A stretch of 64,000 nt of DNA from NCBI GenBank assembly GCA_947846985.1, contig CANTUZ010000001.1, positions 33,814,727-33,878,726 on the forward strand, in the 5' to 3' direction. The notes beneath the pieces were generated by a model. That model was not told the DNA's origin, ran no database searches, and saw only the letters and a list, made by a program, of their open reading frames with translations. Positions 39,101 to 46,606 of this stretch are shown in pieces. Position 1 is the first letter of the stretch; each line of letters opens with the position of its first letter. Source of the stretch: Fratercula arctica. Its lineage: Eukaryota; Chordata; Aves; Charadriiformes; Alcidae. A program made the translations under genes and the position numbers.

Positions 39101-42100
39101 TATGACTAGTTAATGATATCGCATTATACCAGACTGATGCATACAACTGTGGGTATTTCTGTTACTGGAACTGCATGACATCATTCTATTCAGAGTGCAT
39201 TATACAAATTATTTTGGCAAAGACCATTAAAGGTTTATGAGAACTAGCCAGCAGACCAGAAGTAGTAGTCTCTTTTCAAACAAATATTTGACTGGAAACT
39301 ATTAAAAGCTTTGGCCCATTGCTTGTCCACCATTAAAAACATTAAGCCATGGTACAAAAGGTCTTGTGAATCATACATTTCTCATTTTAATTCCACTGAT
39401 ACATTGCCAGATCAATTTTAAAAGTGAATTGAGACTATGTAAGCAACATCTGAGTTTGAGAGCAACCATCCCCGTTCTGGGAGATGTGTGAAAGTATGTG
39501 CTTAGCTCAAAGAAAGAGAAGGAACCAGAAAAAGGAATTTTGTTGTTTTTACAGTAATTCCCCTGGTATTTCAAAAAGTAGCATTCATAGGCCTGAATTG
39601 TGCAAATAGCCCATATTACTGTACTAACAGGGTAGGCTCGCATTTTCAAAATAGCTCCGCATCATATTGTGTGTTTGTCAACCTAAGCTGGTTCCAAGCG
39701 TCTAAAGCTGTCACAGAAGCACTGAAAAAAAGGCTGTATTTTCAAAAGGGACGGCCCTTGAGCAGTTTTGCCACTTGAATGTTTTGGATAAGATATGCCA
39801 CCTTCATATAAATGAGACATATTTGTCTTTGCTACGCAGATCAAAATATAACAAAACTTAAAGGGTGGGTGTCAGGAGGATGGTGTCAGTGGTGCCCAGT
39901 GACAGGACAAGAGGTAACGGGCACAAACTTGAGCATGGGAAGTTCCATCTCAACATGAGGAGAAACTTCTTTACTTTGAGGGTGGCAGAGCACTGGCACA
40001 GGCTGCCCAGAGAGGTGATGGAGTCTCAGTCTCTGGAGACATTCGAAACCCACCTGGACATGTTCCTGTGCAACCTGCTCTGGGTGACCCTGCTCTGGCA
40101 GGGGGGTTGGACTAGATGATCTCCAGAGGTCCCTTCCAAACCCTGCCATTCTGTGATTCTGTGAAATCAGGGATGAGGGGCAGTAGGAAACGCCAAATGA
40201 CTACTGCACAGAAAAGTAAGGGAGTTTCCAAATCCTATTGAGCTACGACTCAACTAGATCTCAGGGCTGTGTATTCAGCCTCTGCTCTCTCAACAACGCA
40301 AGGACGAAGTCAGACCCGGGATCTGAAGAGCTGCAGCAAGCCACACCACGGATAGCAAGTGACAGCTAAGGTTTGCTTTGTGGTTACAGTATATAACTTA
40401 ACAAATCTCAGATTCAACTTCCTGTAGGTCACCTCCCTGCAACCCCAATATCATCTAACAACAATTCATGTTACTCTGAGCATTAAAAATTACCAAAAAC
40501 GATGACCATGACACCCATAGTGCTTAGAGATATGGTTTAGTGGTGGTTTTTGTCAGGGTTAGGTTGATGGTTGGTCTAGATGATCTGAAAGGTCCCTTCC
40601 AACCTAGGCGATTCTATGATTCTGCACCAGATGTAACTTCTGAGCAAAATACACAGCAGTACAGAAGAGACAGGTATAGAAAGGAAAATTTTAAATCAAA
40701 TCTCAACCTTAGTTACCACTACCCCCTAATTTCTTTTGTTTCAGATGACACTGCATCCCATTCATGAATCAGTCTGATATCTGAAATCTTTCTGGAAAGA
40801 CGCAGATATACCGCTAGACATCAATTCACCACTGCCATTACTTCACCAATGAAAGTTAAAAGATGAAAAAGGGAAAAAATTAGTGAAACCAAATCTAGAA
40901 TATTCATAAAACATTATTTAAAATTTTAATTTCCTGTGTAAATATTTCTAGCTGGAAAATGAAGCAGGTCTCTCAGAAAGCCAACCAAGAGAACCACTTA
41001 ATTAGCAAACAGTTGTCACAATGGTACCAACATCTGCTGTCAGACACAGTGATTAAATCTTGAGTTATTATTAACTATAATGAAGAAAAGTCAACATTAC
41101 TGAATGTTATCATAGGATCTCTTGCACTGAAAATATACACCTTCATTATAGAACATGTCTGTCTCAAAGGCTTTTCATTCTAACCACCCAGCAATTAATT
41201 TAACTACATTGGCAAGACACTCGATTTTTTTCCCCTAAACTTATCCCTCTTCCACCTATTTTATGATGAGTTTTCTCTTCTGTATTCTTCAAAGAAGAAC
41301 TGGCTCAGACTGTTCTTTTCCAGCTTCAAAGGCCAAAATCAACGTTTTGAAACTGATCTGAAGATCCCTGAGCTGGTATCTATAGTTTAAGTTGTCAAGA
41401 TGGAAGGATTTGTCTTCAGGTACTCCAAGAAACCTGCTATTTTGTTTCCAAGAATACTATCACATGATGGATGGGCAAGTCACAGTAAAAACTGAGTGAC
41501 TCATGTGGAAACAGCAACCTAACTTCACTCCTATTTGAAGCTTATGTCTATGTTACAAAGGATAACATTTCTTGGTAGTTTTTACTATTTTCACCCAAAT
41601 AAATAACTCTCTAAGTTAATTTAATATTACTGAGTGCTAAAATAATACTCATATTACACAGTCAAGCACTGCAAAGTTAAGTTACTCATGCAATTTAACT
41701 TTGCAATACAGGTTTGCAATATAGCTTCTCTACGCAGGTGTAAAGTCTTCAGTTATATGATCATACACTTTTTGAGAACAGGACCCTCAGTCACTGTATG
41801 CAATGGATGGTTCTTGATGAGTAAGCAGCTGAGCCGTATTCTGGTTCATAAGAATTTTCGACAGGTATTTGCCTTATTTACCAAAAGCTAATGAAATACT
41901 GCTTTCTAGAAAACAATATTAATTTCTTCCTAGACTTTATAATATTATAATTATTACTATAATATTATAATTATCATTATATTATATAATTATTATATAA
42001 GATATAGTATATAATTATCATTATTATTAACATTATTATTATTATTACTACTACTACTCCTATTATGCTCATTACTACTATAATGAGGAGCTCTTTTTTC

Positions 42101-45100
42101 AATACTGTATATCTCCAAAGTACCAGTGACTTCAGAACAGCTTCAACTGCTTTTGCAGTTACAGAAAACTTGGCATTTCTGTGATACAAGTCCCAGATTA
42201 TAAACAACAAATGATTACTGATTTGATCAAAACTCTTATTTAAGTGATTTCCCCAGGATTAGAGGGGGACAGCGCGATACAAAGTCACAGACCACAGTTT
42301 TCTGTTACTCCTAAATCTTTTAACAATGAACATCCCTTCTATCCCATTCACTATTTACTCTCCAGCCTGTGCAGAAAACGTGGCAAAAATCCTGGAGACA
42401 AGGACTACCCAAGTCGTGCATGTACAATACTCCACACAGCGGGTAAGAAGAATGGGATTTTGTGGGCAAAAAGCCACAATCATAATGAAAAAAGGCCAAG
42501 TGCACAAAATGCATTTGCAGAGGCAATTTAATCCCAGTATTTTCTTATTGCTTGACTTCACGATCCTAAAGTGTTCCTTCAATACTTTTGAATACTTTTC
42601 AATACTTTCAATACCGTTTGTTTGTGCAGTTCCCCACAGGAGAAAGCGTCTCATTTAAACTGCAATCTCCAGCTTATTAGATATATTTGATATTCAAGAA
42701 TCAAGACTGAGTCATGATAATGAAAACACTACATGAACAAATACATCTTTGAGAATAATCACAATGGCAGTGTTCCACTGGCAACGACTTGGATAGAAAT
42801 GCGGTATTAATACAGAGTAATTGAGGTTAGAGAGCTCTGAAAGCATTTTTGTAGATAATGATCTATAGTTCTTTAGGTTTCTTTGCCTAAACATTTCATG
42901 TATCCCTGTGTTTACCTGACAACTTCTTAGGCTTAGACTCCTGCGCATACAGCAAGCTAAACTCTGAATAAGAGAAACCTTTGAGGAGCATGAAGAACAT
43001 GAAGTCTTACTTCATTCAGCTAGTTTGGGGTAATTTCCAAAGCCAAGCAAAAAAATTATAATTTCTCTGTCCTACTGAAGACTGTGGATGAATGTTGCGG
43101 AGATCAGTTCTTTAGAGCTAGCGAGAGCAACACAACACACAGACAACATTTGAAAAGTAGATTAACTTTTGAGAAGACACGAAAGAAGGAACTAGTGGGA
43201 GGAACAGCACTGCATCTCAAAGGAGGGTACGATTAAATTTTTTAAACTTTCTCGAGCAGCAGAAAGAACGAAGCCCGGTTTGATATGAACTCACATCTTC
43301 CATTTGATATACATATTGACTCTTTGACTTCTAAAAAGATGCAAGTTCACACTACAATCTTTTCCCTAGCAAAGGTATTAACATACCCTCTTTTCCTACA
43401 CAGGAATACCTTCAGGATGGCCTGCAGTTAATTTGGTTGGCCTTTGCTGAAGGCTACTGAGAGGGAAGCTGCCTTGAAAAAAGAAGGCACCCATGTTACC
43501 TCCAAAAGAAATGAGGCCGCTTGTGCGGTCAGGCTGAAAAAAACAGTTGTGTAATGCTGCTGGAGACCAGCAGGTCTGAGAGAATAAAATATTACAGGAC
43601 TGATCTTCTAAAGTATGGTAAACTGCAAAATATCAGCAATGGGATTTATTTTTATCTTCGTTTAACAGTCAAGAATCAGACCGCAAAGAGTACAAAGATT
43701 CTAAGCTGCTCTCAAGATTACTTGGTGTGCTTTTGGGACAATATGCCAGTAACCCAAAGCACTGAGAGGAGGAAGAGCTCCAATATCTCTTGGGAAGAAA
43801 CCTCTCCTGCTTCTCAATACAAGACATAATAGAATAGCCTGGGATCAATGACCACACAAATAATTGAATTTAGTACACATATAAATGGATTCCCAGCGTA
43901 AAGTGGTGCTGGAGGTTTCAAATGCCAGACATGAATATTTAAACAGATTTTTTAAAGATGGAATGAGAAGTAGCAGCAGAGAACGTGTCTGGGGAATCTT
44001 GAGACTCCATACTTCCTACATCATCTCCTCAAACAGTGTATATTGCTAAGACAGGGTAAGTCAAAAAAATAGATGGTGAAATGCATTAGAAGTCCACATG
44101 GCAGAAGTAAATAAATATGAACTGAGTCACATAAGAATTTCAGAGAAAGCACTAGTATCAACCCAAAATACACTTCTTGTATGAAGAAATTAAGGATGAT
44201 TAACATGGGGTTTTACAGGTATACAGAATGGGGGACAAAGTAAGAGTATTCCAGTAAAGAATCAACTGTCAAATGATTTAGATTAGATGCGTAATTAAAG
44301 TTCTCCTTTTATTTAAAAAAAAAAAAATTGGAAAAAACTAAAGAGAATAGATATAAACTAGTAGCTAAGAAGTAAGAGGAGGTAAACATTAATAGATAAA
44401 AGAATATCACAGTATCTACATATAAACCAATCCAGGTCATACACATTTATGAAACTGGACCAGTGAAAGCAAATCCAAACTACCTTCACAAGCCATTCGT
44501 AAAAACTTCTGAAAGATCAACTGGCATCAGAAATGTGGATAAATTTAGCATTAGTTTGCAGTAAGTTATGCAGAAAGGTGACAAAGTCCAAATCTGGAAA
44601 TTAAGGAAACTTCCTTAATGTAAACTTAACGCCAACACCTTGGAAATTAAAACCATACTTAGAAGCACAGTAAGACACTGAAAAACCAGAAGATGATTAA
44701 CTACAACCATTAACATTGATAACCTTACAAGAACAATTCTTGCTAAACAGCCTTTCAAAATAGCTATAATGAACTTCTGAAAGGATAAATTCTTTACGAA
44801 AGAAGTCTTCCCTTTGCCTGAGCAAATATAACTGTATTTGTACACAGAGGCAATACAACTGCATTTTAGTTAAGACATGATACTTCCACCTGCCAATATC
44901 AGACATTGAAAATACCATAATTGCCTTAAAACTGTCCAAGCAACTTAAACACAGGGGAAAACAGACACCAGAGAAGCTGGAAGTAACTGTGCTACTTCTA
45001 ATTTCTATGAAACGGGTTCATCCCGTTCCTTGGCAACTGTATCATTAGCTACATTGAAAACATGGACAATTCAGGACAGTGGGCTAATGTTTCCTTCGTA

Positions 45101-46606
45101 AGATTTCCTTAATACACATTATTATGCTCAGACCTCAAGTATTATAACAGCATCAATAACAGAAATGCATTAGCAGTTGGGTAACATGCATCCAAAAAAT
45201 GAAGTTTTGAATGGTGTAACTGTAGCTCTTTTCTGGACAGTTAGCTATTTTGGTAATTAAATATCTCTACATTTCATATATATCACACGGATGCTTTATT
45301 TTCTGCTGGATTCTCACACAAGCAGACTTGTTACCCGTTTTTCACGTAACTTGCAGCAGAAAATAAATAACCCATTTCAGGTTTATTATAAATATTTGTT
45401 TGCAAAATACCATGTCTCCAGATAAGCTTAATGTTGAAGTCTTAGCTACACCTTCTTTTTCATTGTGCTCTGTTTCATCTGTGAAGCCATCAAAAATGCA
45501 AAGGCATCTACATCTCTACCCCCTCACTGCATGAGACAATTTTTAAACCAATAAATCAGTCCTCATCTGTCCTGCCTGTAATGCAGGATCAGGCAGCAGC
45601 AACAGAGCAAACAAGAATTGGATAGGAAGAGGTCATGGTGTTGAACAAAGTGTCAAGAATTTTTACGGATTTTGGTCAGAAATCACCATTATGATTTTTT
45701 TCCTGAGGAATGCTGATTCTGCAAACCAGTAAGACTATTTTGTTTCACATTTTTGATGGGCAAATCACAGAAATCCTATCTTTTCTTGCAACCTGTCCAC
45801 CCAACACATTCCAAACTGGTCGCTGCAGCAGAAGGAACCGTTTTATTGAGACGAGTTAGAAAAAGGCACCTGGAGTATGAAGATCATTAGCAGTCCCTCT
45901 GCCCAAAAGAAAGTCACTCTAGTGACTAGATGTCTCCCTTCGGGCTTTTCTCTTACTCATTATTTTCAGAATCATTACTCGTCTTAAACTTTTAGCCATC
46001 TGTCTACATTATAAACAGGGGGAAGAAAGCGTTTATTTTACCTTCGCAAGACAGGCCGTGAGAAGTGACTCCAGAGAGGCTCTCTCTACACACGTTACAG
46101 AAGGTAGGTCGGGCATGGGAGCAGGCGTACCAGTTATGCATCCCTGAGAAATGTTCCACATTAAACTGTGCGGTCTAGTAAAGGAGAAGTTAAGACAAAT
46201 TTGCAAGTACAGAACACAGCTACGGTGACTGAAATTACCTACGGTTCCACATTACAGGGGACGACAATGCAATGTTCACCAAAAGTATATTCCAAAGGGT
46301 ATTTAGCCTGCTCTCCCTCCAAACTTCTGAACAAATGTGTGACAACAAGCTCTCATTTCAGTAGTAAAGGTCTTAACATAAATCTTCACTCTGACATTAG
46401 ACACACTTTTCACACTACGGAGGGTGAATATTCCAGTTCTGTGTCCTGTAGCTTGATCTGTTGAGCTAGAACAGGTTGCACCAAGAGGGATGTCAACTTA
46501 CCTCATAGTGTTCTCTGGACTGAACGGACTTCAGAGAGCTTATCCAGTCCTCCATTTCTTTTCTGTTCTCAGCACACAATATTAGCCTCCTAAATGGAGT
46601 GATTAT
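3068..46606 (-). CDS. DGKH: Diacylglycerol kinase eta, partial: 23 internal coding exons
   Basis: DGKs phosphorylate diacylglycerol to phosphatidic acid using ATP, ending DAG signalling to PKC and RasGRP at membranes. Joining the 23 exons listed separately gives an uninterrupted 949-codon frame with matching phases at all 22 introns. Residues numbered from the first codon here show: end of a PH domain (1-35, conserved Trp21); C1A (His48, Cys61, 64, 78, 81, His86, Cys89, 97); C1B (His120, Cys133, 136, 151, 154, His159, Cys162, 170); catalytic domain from about 203 to 345, with GGDGSVGW at 262-269 and [16 protein letters not shown] at 288-303; a Ser/Glu-rich linker at about 420-595; the accessory domain at about 600-827. 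PH, two C1 and a split catalytic region define type II DGKs (delta, eta, kappa). Linker and accessory motifs ([36 protein letters not shown]) fit eta better than delta, from memory of human proteins. Both ends run off the window. Confidence 0.96.
3161..4645. other. DGKH intron w-v
   Basis: It is unremarkable intron sequence, somewhat more GC-rich at about 3600-3830 and 3950-4260. The short frames there match nothing I know. Confidence 0.7.
4646..4751 (-). CDS. DGKH: DGKH exon v: helical C-terminal region
   Basis: It encodes residues 883-918: (R)[18 protein letters not shown] followed by [17 protein letters not shown]. It is predicted helical and eta-like. The acceptor is TTTGTAG|GATC after a T-rich tract and the donor GAG|GTAAAG. 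It is 106 nt and ends in phase 0. Confidence 0.96.
5476..5492. repeat. Poly(C) homopolymer
   Basis: It is a run of 17 C on the plus strand (17 G in the DGKH pre-mRNA) and is probably length-variable. Confidence 0.9.
6124..6205. repeat. (AAAAT)n microsatellite
   Basis: About 16 pentamer copies of AAAAT are broken once by a copy lacking one A near 6180. It lies 136 bp beyond the donor of exon u. Confidence 0.95.
6341..6507 (-). CDS. DGKH: DGKH exon u: post-accessory region
   Basis: It encodes residues 828-883, starting [20 protein letters not shown], with a middle part ([20 protein letters not shown]) more divergent from what I recall of human eta, then [12 protein letters not shown]. The acceptor is CCTTAG|GCC and the donor CCAG|GTACAG. 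It is 167 nt and ends in phase 2. Confidence 0.95.
6508..7616. other. DGKH intron u-t
   Basis: This is a 1.1-kb intron of which 309 bp is an unbroken purine tract. The rest is AT-rich with no coding signal. Confidence 0.8.
7037..7345. repeat. Pure purine tract with (GGAAGGGAAA)n decamer array
   Basis: All 309 bases are A or G on the plus strand. Positions 7081-7338 are 25.8 perfect head-to-tail copies of GGAAGGGAAA, flanked by degenerate GGAAG/GGGA units. Long frames on both strands here (Lys/Gly/Glu one way, Pro/Phe/Leu/Ser the other) are by-products of the repeat. The DGKH transcript carries the pyrimidine strand. Confidence 0.98.
7617..7751 (-). CDS. DGKH: DGKH exon t: end of accessory domain
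   Basis: It encodes residues 783-827, starting [20 protein letters not shown] and including [20 protein letters not shown]. The DGE..QVDGEAW-QPPG segment closes the accessory domain. The acceptor is TTCCAG|TGT and the donor AGA|GTATGT. It is 135 nt and phase 0 at both ends. Confidence 0.97.
7752..8040. other. DGKH intron t-s
   Basis: It is a short 289-bp intron with nothing recognisable. Confidence 0.7.
8041..8154 (-). CDS. DGKH: DGKH exon s: accessory domain
   Basis: It encodes residues 745-782: [20 protein letters not shown] followed by [18 protein letters not shown]. The acceptor is ATTTCAG|ATA and the donor CAG|GTTTGT. It is 114 nt and phase 0 at both ends. A sense-opposed CR1 ends about 55 bp upstream of the acceptor, and the antisense CR1 frame is open and in frame with this exon. 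Confidence 0.97.
8210..8514 (+). mobile_element. CR1 LINE 3' fragment, plus strand
   Basis: It is about 305 bp of the CR1 3' end. It encodes degraded [20 protein letters not shown] and [20 protein letters not shown], then the 3' UTR (GGACTAGATGACC, GGTCCCTTCCAACC) and a TTCTATGATTCTATG tail. The element is antisense to DGKH. Confidence 0.94.
8558..8797 (-). mobile_element. CR1 LINE 3' fragment, minus strand
   Basis: It is about 240 bp in the opposite orientation to the preceding CR1, starting with the reversed tail CATAGAATCATAGAATTG. The minus-strand frame keeps [20 protein letters not shown]. It is very similar to its inverted neighbour. Confidence 0.93.
11944..12051 (-). CDS. DGKH: DGKH exon r: accessory domain
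   Basis: It encodes residues 709-744, starting [20 protein letters not shown] and ending [15 protein letters not shown]. The [13 protein letters not shown] motif is highly conserved in DGKs. The acceptor is ATTACAG|TGT and the donor GAC|GTGAGT. It is 108 nt and phase 0 at both ends. Confidence 0.97.
12052..14235. other. DGKH intron r-q
   Basis: It is 2.2 kb of ordinary AT-rich intron. I see no repeats or exons. Confidence 0.7.
14236..14332 (-). CDS. DGKH: DGKH exon q: accessory domain
   Basis: It encodes residues 676-708: [20 protein letters not shown] followed by [13 protein letters not shown]. The intron before it is only 149 bp (14333-14481), the shortest in the window. The acceptor is TTTTCAG|AAGCC and the donor GAG|GTAAAT. 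It is 97 nt and ends in phase 0. Confidence 0.97.
14482..14592 (-). CDS. DGKH: DGKH exon p: accessory domain
   Basis: It encodes residues 639-676, starting [20 protein letters not shown] and ending [15 protein letters not shown]. The [14 protein letters not shown] motif is conserved across the DGK accessory domain. The acceptor is TAACAG|GGAGG and the donor TGCAG|GTAATA. It is 111 nt and ends in phase 2. Confidence 0.97.
14593..15516. other. DGKH intron p-o
   Basis: It holds a moderately GC-rich middle (14860-15290) with no recognisable product, and an A-rich stretch at 15421-15460 close to exon o's donor. Confidence 0.65.
15517..15634 (-). CDS. DGKH: DGKH exon o: accessory domain start
   Basis: It encodes residues 600-639, starting [20 protein letters not shown] and ending [17 protein letters not shown]. 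This opens the DAG kinase accessory domain, which is required with the catalytic segment for activity. The acceptor is AATCAG|GTTTG and the donor TCACT|GTAAGA. It is 118 nt and ends in phase 2. Confidence 0.96.
16293..16368. repeat. 38-bp tandem duplication
   Basis: Two adjacent 38-bp units start TTAATTGCATTTGGATAAGA and end CAACTG. They differ at only a few positions (GATTGTTTT versus GACATTTTT). Confidence 0.93.
16485..17184 (+). mobile_element. CR1 LINE, 5'-truncated, plus strand
   Basis: It is 700 bp of the C-terminal ORF2 and 3' end. The frame shows [40 protein letters not shown] and [10 protein letters not shown] with a stop after it, then [15 protein letters not shown] residues and a TCTATGATTCT tail. 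It is antisense to DGKH. Confidence 0.95.
17444..17578 (-). CDS. DGKH: DGKH exon n: linker into accessory domain
   Basis: It encodes residues 555-600: (I)[14 protein letters not shown], a variable Ser-rich part, then [18 protein letters not shown]. The [16 protein letters not shown] motif is the most eta-specific mark in the gene by memory. The acceptor is CTGCACAG|TT and the donor CCCAG|GTAATT. It is 135 nt and ends in phase 1. It follows a 5.2-kb intron holding two inverted CR1 copies. Confidence 0.95.
18518..19013 (+). mobile_element. CR1 LINE, 5'-truncated, plus strand, long open frame
   Basis: It is about 495 bp. The frame 18548-18928 is open for 126 codons and covers [20 protein letters not shown] through [20 protein letters not shown] to the ORF2 stop, with no frameshift. 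The tail is TTCTATGATTCTA. It resembles the copy at 63.4-63.8 kb closely, so it is from a relatively young subfamily. Confidence 0.95.
19123..19558 (-). mobile_element. CR1 LINE, 5'-truncated, minus strand
   Basis: The reversed tail GAATCACAGAATCACAGAAT starts the element, followed by about 435 bp of reversed 3' CR1. The opposing strand shows the usual ...ACCTTAAAGATCATCTAG 3' UTR. It lies about 110 bp from, and inverted to, the preceding CR1. Confidence 0.94.
22797..22925 (-). CDS. DGKH: DGKH exon m: acidic linker
   Basis: It encodes residues 512-555, starting [20 protein letters not shown], with a strongly acidic tract [17 protein letters not shown]. It corresponds to the variable DESKEEAKDD segment of human eta as I recall it. 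The acceptor is AAGCAG|TTG, a NAGNAG tandem; the downstream CAG is used here. The donor is TCAA|GTGAGT. It is 129 nt and ends in phase 1. Confidence 0.9.
22926..23379. other. DGKH intron m-l
   Basis: It is a 454-bp intron with a short (CA/TG)-rich patch around 23155-23200 and no other feature. Confidence 0.7.
23380..23656 (-). CDS. DGKH: DGKH exon l: Ser/Glu-rich linker, largest exon
   Basis: It encodes residues 420-512: [19 protein letters not shown], an acidic serine stretch ([20 protein letters not shown]) and a basic segment [19 protein letters not shown]. It is probably flexible and phosphorylatable, which is an inference from composition. The acceptor GTCTTAG|TGC lies about 22-25 bp from the 5' edge of an antisense CR1. 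The donor AAAG|GTGCAC is weak. The reading frame runs on past it for 11 more codons (through VDPY) before a stop at 23348-23350. Confidence 0.93.
23657..25158. other. DGKH intron l-k
   Basis: It starts with a CR1 fragment (23678-23930) almost touching exon l. The remainder is AT-rich with T-runs at 24359-24381 and 24725-24736. Confidence 0.75.
23678..23930 (+). mobile_element. CR1 LINE 3' fragment, plus strand, abutting exon l
   Basis: It is about 250 bp starting at GGGCACAAACTTGAACATAG, a standard internal CR1 position. It runs through the [13 protein letters not shown] coding end and 3' UTR to an ATTCTGTGATTCTGTG tail. Its 5' truncation point is about 22-25 bp from the splice acceptor of exon l, and it is antisense to DGKH. 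Confidence 0.94.
25159..25258 (-). CDS. DGKH: DGKH exon k: inter-domain helical segment
   Basis: It encodes residues 386-419, starting [20 protein letters not shown] and ending [10 protein letters not shown]. The acceptor is ATCCGAAG|AATATT after a pyrimidine-rich stretch, and the donor is AAA|GTAAGA. GAAG is a weaker acceptor core than CAG, but the phase and the family match ([11 protein letters not shown]) both require it. Confidence 0.92.
25259..26705. other. DGKH intron k-j
   Basis: It is 1.4 kb of AT-rich intron. I see nothing in it. Confidence 0.7.
26706..26791 (-). CDS. DGKH: DGKH exon j: inter-domain helical segment
   Basis: It encodes [20 protein letters not shown] and continues HSVVISSAK (residues 358-386), matching the YEDSVA-HL-KILNSD segment of eta. 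The acceptor is TTTTCAG|ATA and the donor GCCAA|GTGAGT. It is 86 nt and ends in phase 2. Confidence 0.95.
28740..28960. repeat. AT-rich low-complexity block
   Basis: It is about 220 bp nearly free of G and C, made of TATA/ATAAT permutations with several imperfect palindromes. Confidence 0.85.
28959..28985. repeat. (AG)n microsatellite
   Basis: It is about 13 dinucleotide copies directly after the AT-rich block. Confidence 0.95.
29226..29310 (-). CDS. DGKH: DGKH exon i: end of first catalytic segment
   Basis: It encodes (R)[18 protein letters not shown] and continues [10 protein letters not shown] (residues 329-357). The domain ends here and the divergent linker begins. The acceptor is a T-run followed by TAG|GTGGAGC and the donor is CAG|GTGACC. 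It is 85 nt and ends in phase 0. Confidence 0.94.
29311..30906. other. DGKH intron i-h
   Basis: It holds a short (AAAC)n at about 29412-29437 and a poly(A) run near 30103-30115. Otherwise nothing is recognised. Confidence 0.7.
30907..31046 (-). CDS. DGKH: DGKH exon h: catalytic LGTGNDLAR motif
   Basis: It encodes residues 283-329, starting [20 protein letters not shown] and ending [14 protein letters not shown]. The GTGND stretch is part of the nucleotide/metal site conserved in all DGKs. The acceptor is TTTCAG|TGT and the donor GACAG|GTAAAC. It is 140 nt and ends in phase 2. Confidence 0.97.
31352..31460 (-). CDS. DGKH: DGKH exon g: glycine-rich catalytic motif, GC donor
   Basis: It encodes residues 246-282 with [20 protein letters not shown] and [20 protein letters not shown] (262-265) is the nucleotide-binding signature of DAG and sphingosine kinases. 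The acceptor is CTGCAG|T. The donor is CAG|GCAAGT, a GC donor. This boundary is needed to join Gln282 to CQLGVLPLG in the next exon, and no GT site nearby keeps that junction. Confidence 0.96.
31461..33923. other. DGKH intron g-f
   Basis: It is 2.5 kb and AT-rich. A 25-bp poly(A) run lies at 32207-32231. There is no element body next to it that I can recognise. Confidence 0.7.
32207..32231. repeat. Poly(A) run
   Basis: It is 25 consecutive A on the plus strand. It could be the tail of an old retroposed copy, but the upstream sequence shows no recognisable source. Confidence 0.85.
33924..34086 (-). CDS. DGKH: DGKH exon f: start of catalytic domain
   Basis: It encodes residues 192-246, including [29 protein letters not shown] and [15 protein letters not shown], the opening of the DAG kinase catalytic fold. 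Residue 229 is Ser in KQSLNPAQ, where I recall Leu in human eta and delta. The acceptor is TTCACAG|GT and the donor TTAGG|GTAATG. It is 163 nt and ends in phase 2. Confidence 0.96.
34087..35799. other. DGKH intron f-e
   Basis: It is 1.7 kb with no repeats or exons recognised. Confidence 0.7.
35800..35902 (-). CDS. DGKH: DGKH exon e: end of C1B and linker to catalytic domain
   Basis: It encodes [19 protein letters not shown] and continues to [13 protein letters not shown] (residues 158-192). His159, Cys162 and Cys170 complete C1B. The acceptor is TTTTGTAG|GTT and the donor GATG|GTACGT. It is 103 nt and ends in phase 1. Confidence 0.96.
35903..37094. other. DGKH intron e-d
   Basis: It is 1.2 kb. 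A moderately GC-rich stretch at 36120-36350 has open frames on both strands but resembles nothing known to me. Confidence 0.65.
37095..37220 (-). CDS. DGKH: DGKH exon d: C1B zinc finger, first part
   Basis: It encodes residues 116-157, starting [17 protein letters not shown] and ending [12 protein letters not shown]. It carries C1B ligands His120, Cys133, Cys136, Cys151 and Cys154 with HX12C, CX2C and X14 spacing. The acceptor is TCACAG|ATA and the donor ATG|GTAGGT. It is 126 nt and phase 0 at both ends. Confidence 0.97.
37221..38350. other. DGKH intron d-c
   Basis: It is 1.1 kb of ordinary intron. I see nothing in it. Confidence 0.7.
38351..38457 (-). CDS. DGKH: DGKH exon c: second half of C1A zinc finger
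   Basis: It encodes (V)[18 protein letters not shown] and continues to KDIIEDEDG (residues 80-115). It completes C1A with Cys81, His86, Cys89 and Cys97 (CX2C, X4H, X2C, X7C). The acceptor is CTTCCAG|TG and the donor GGT|GTAAGT. It lies 7.6 kb downstream of the previous exon, across the largest intron that lies wholly inside the window. Confidence 0.96.
39862..40164 (+). mobile_element. CR1 LINE 3' fragment, plus strand
   Basis: It is about 300 bp. The frame gives [20 protein letters not shown] and [20 protein letters not shown], ending in [11 protein letters not shown], then the 3' UTR and an ATTCTGTGATTCTGTG tail. It is the same subfamily as the copy at 23678-23930. Confidence 0.95.
40516..40623 (+). 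mobile_element. CR1 LINE terminal 3' fragment
   Basis: It is only about 108 bp: the last codons and 3' UTR (GTGCTTAGAGATATGGTTTA) and the TTCTATGATTCT tail. It belongs to the subfamily of the copies at 18518-19013 and 63.4-63.8 kb. Confidence 0.9.
41935..42060. repeat. AT-rich (ATT/ACT)n low-complexity block
   Basis: It is TATAATATTATAATTATTA permutations grading into (ATT)n and then (ACT)n at 42040-42058. Confidence 0.88.
42577..42614. repeat. Short CAATACTTTT-type tandem repeat
   Basis: About four imperfect copies of a 10-mer occur: TTCAATACTTTTGAATAC and its variants. Confidence 0.85.
46042..46174 (-). CDS. DGKH: DGKH exon b: first half of C1A zinc finger
   Basis: It encodes [20 protein letters not shown] and continues to [12 protein letters not shown] (residues 36-80). 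It supplies C1A ligands His48, Cys61, Cys64 and Cys78 with HX12C, CX2C and X13 spacing. The acceptor chosen is TTTACTAG|ACC, because the resulting (x)AQFNVEH matches the family as I recall it. A second AG nine bases downstream would remove Thr-Ala-Gln in frame. The donor is GAAG|GTAAAA. It is 133 nt and ends in phase 1. Confidence 0.93.
46175..46501. other. DGKH intron b-a
   Basis: It is a 327-bp intron. A short plus-strand frame crosses it and is most likely chance. Confidence 0.7.
46502..46606 (-). CDS. DGKH: DGKH exon a: C-terminal half of PH domain
   Basis: It encodes residues 1-35 of the partial protein and starts [20 protein letters not shown]. The last helix of the PH fold carries the near-invariant Trp (residue 21) followed by [10 protein letters not shown] domains of eta and delta bind phosphoinositides and help membrane targeting. 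The acceptor reads TATTTTCAG-like sequence ending at 46607 and the donor is GAG|GTAAGT. It is 105 nt and phase 0 at both ends. The first part of the PH domain should be on an exon upstream of 64000. Confidence 0.95.

Larger units (their letters stand above)
38458..46041. other. DGKH intron c-b, 7.6 kb
   Basis: It contains two CR1 fragments (39862-40164 and 40516-40623), an AT-rich trinucleotide block (41935-42060) and a short decamer repeat (42577-42614). No additional exon was recognised. Confidence 0.7.

Noticed and set aside
42244..42658. Overlapping frames of 95-110 codons on both strands
   Set aside because: No family resemblance, no splice-compatible context and no codon-like periodicity that I could see. 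Treated as chance.
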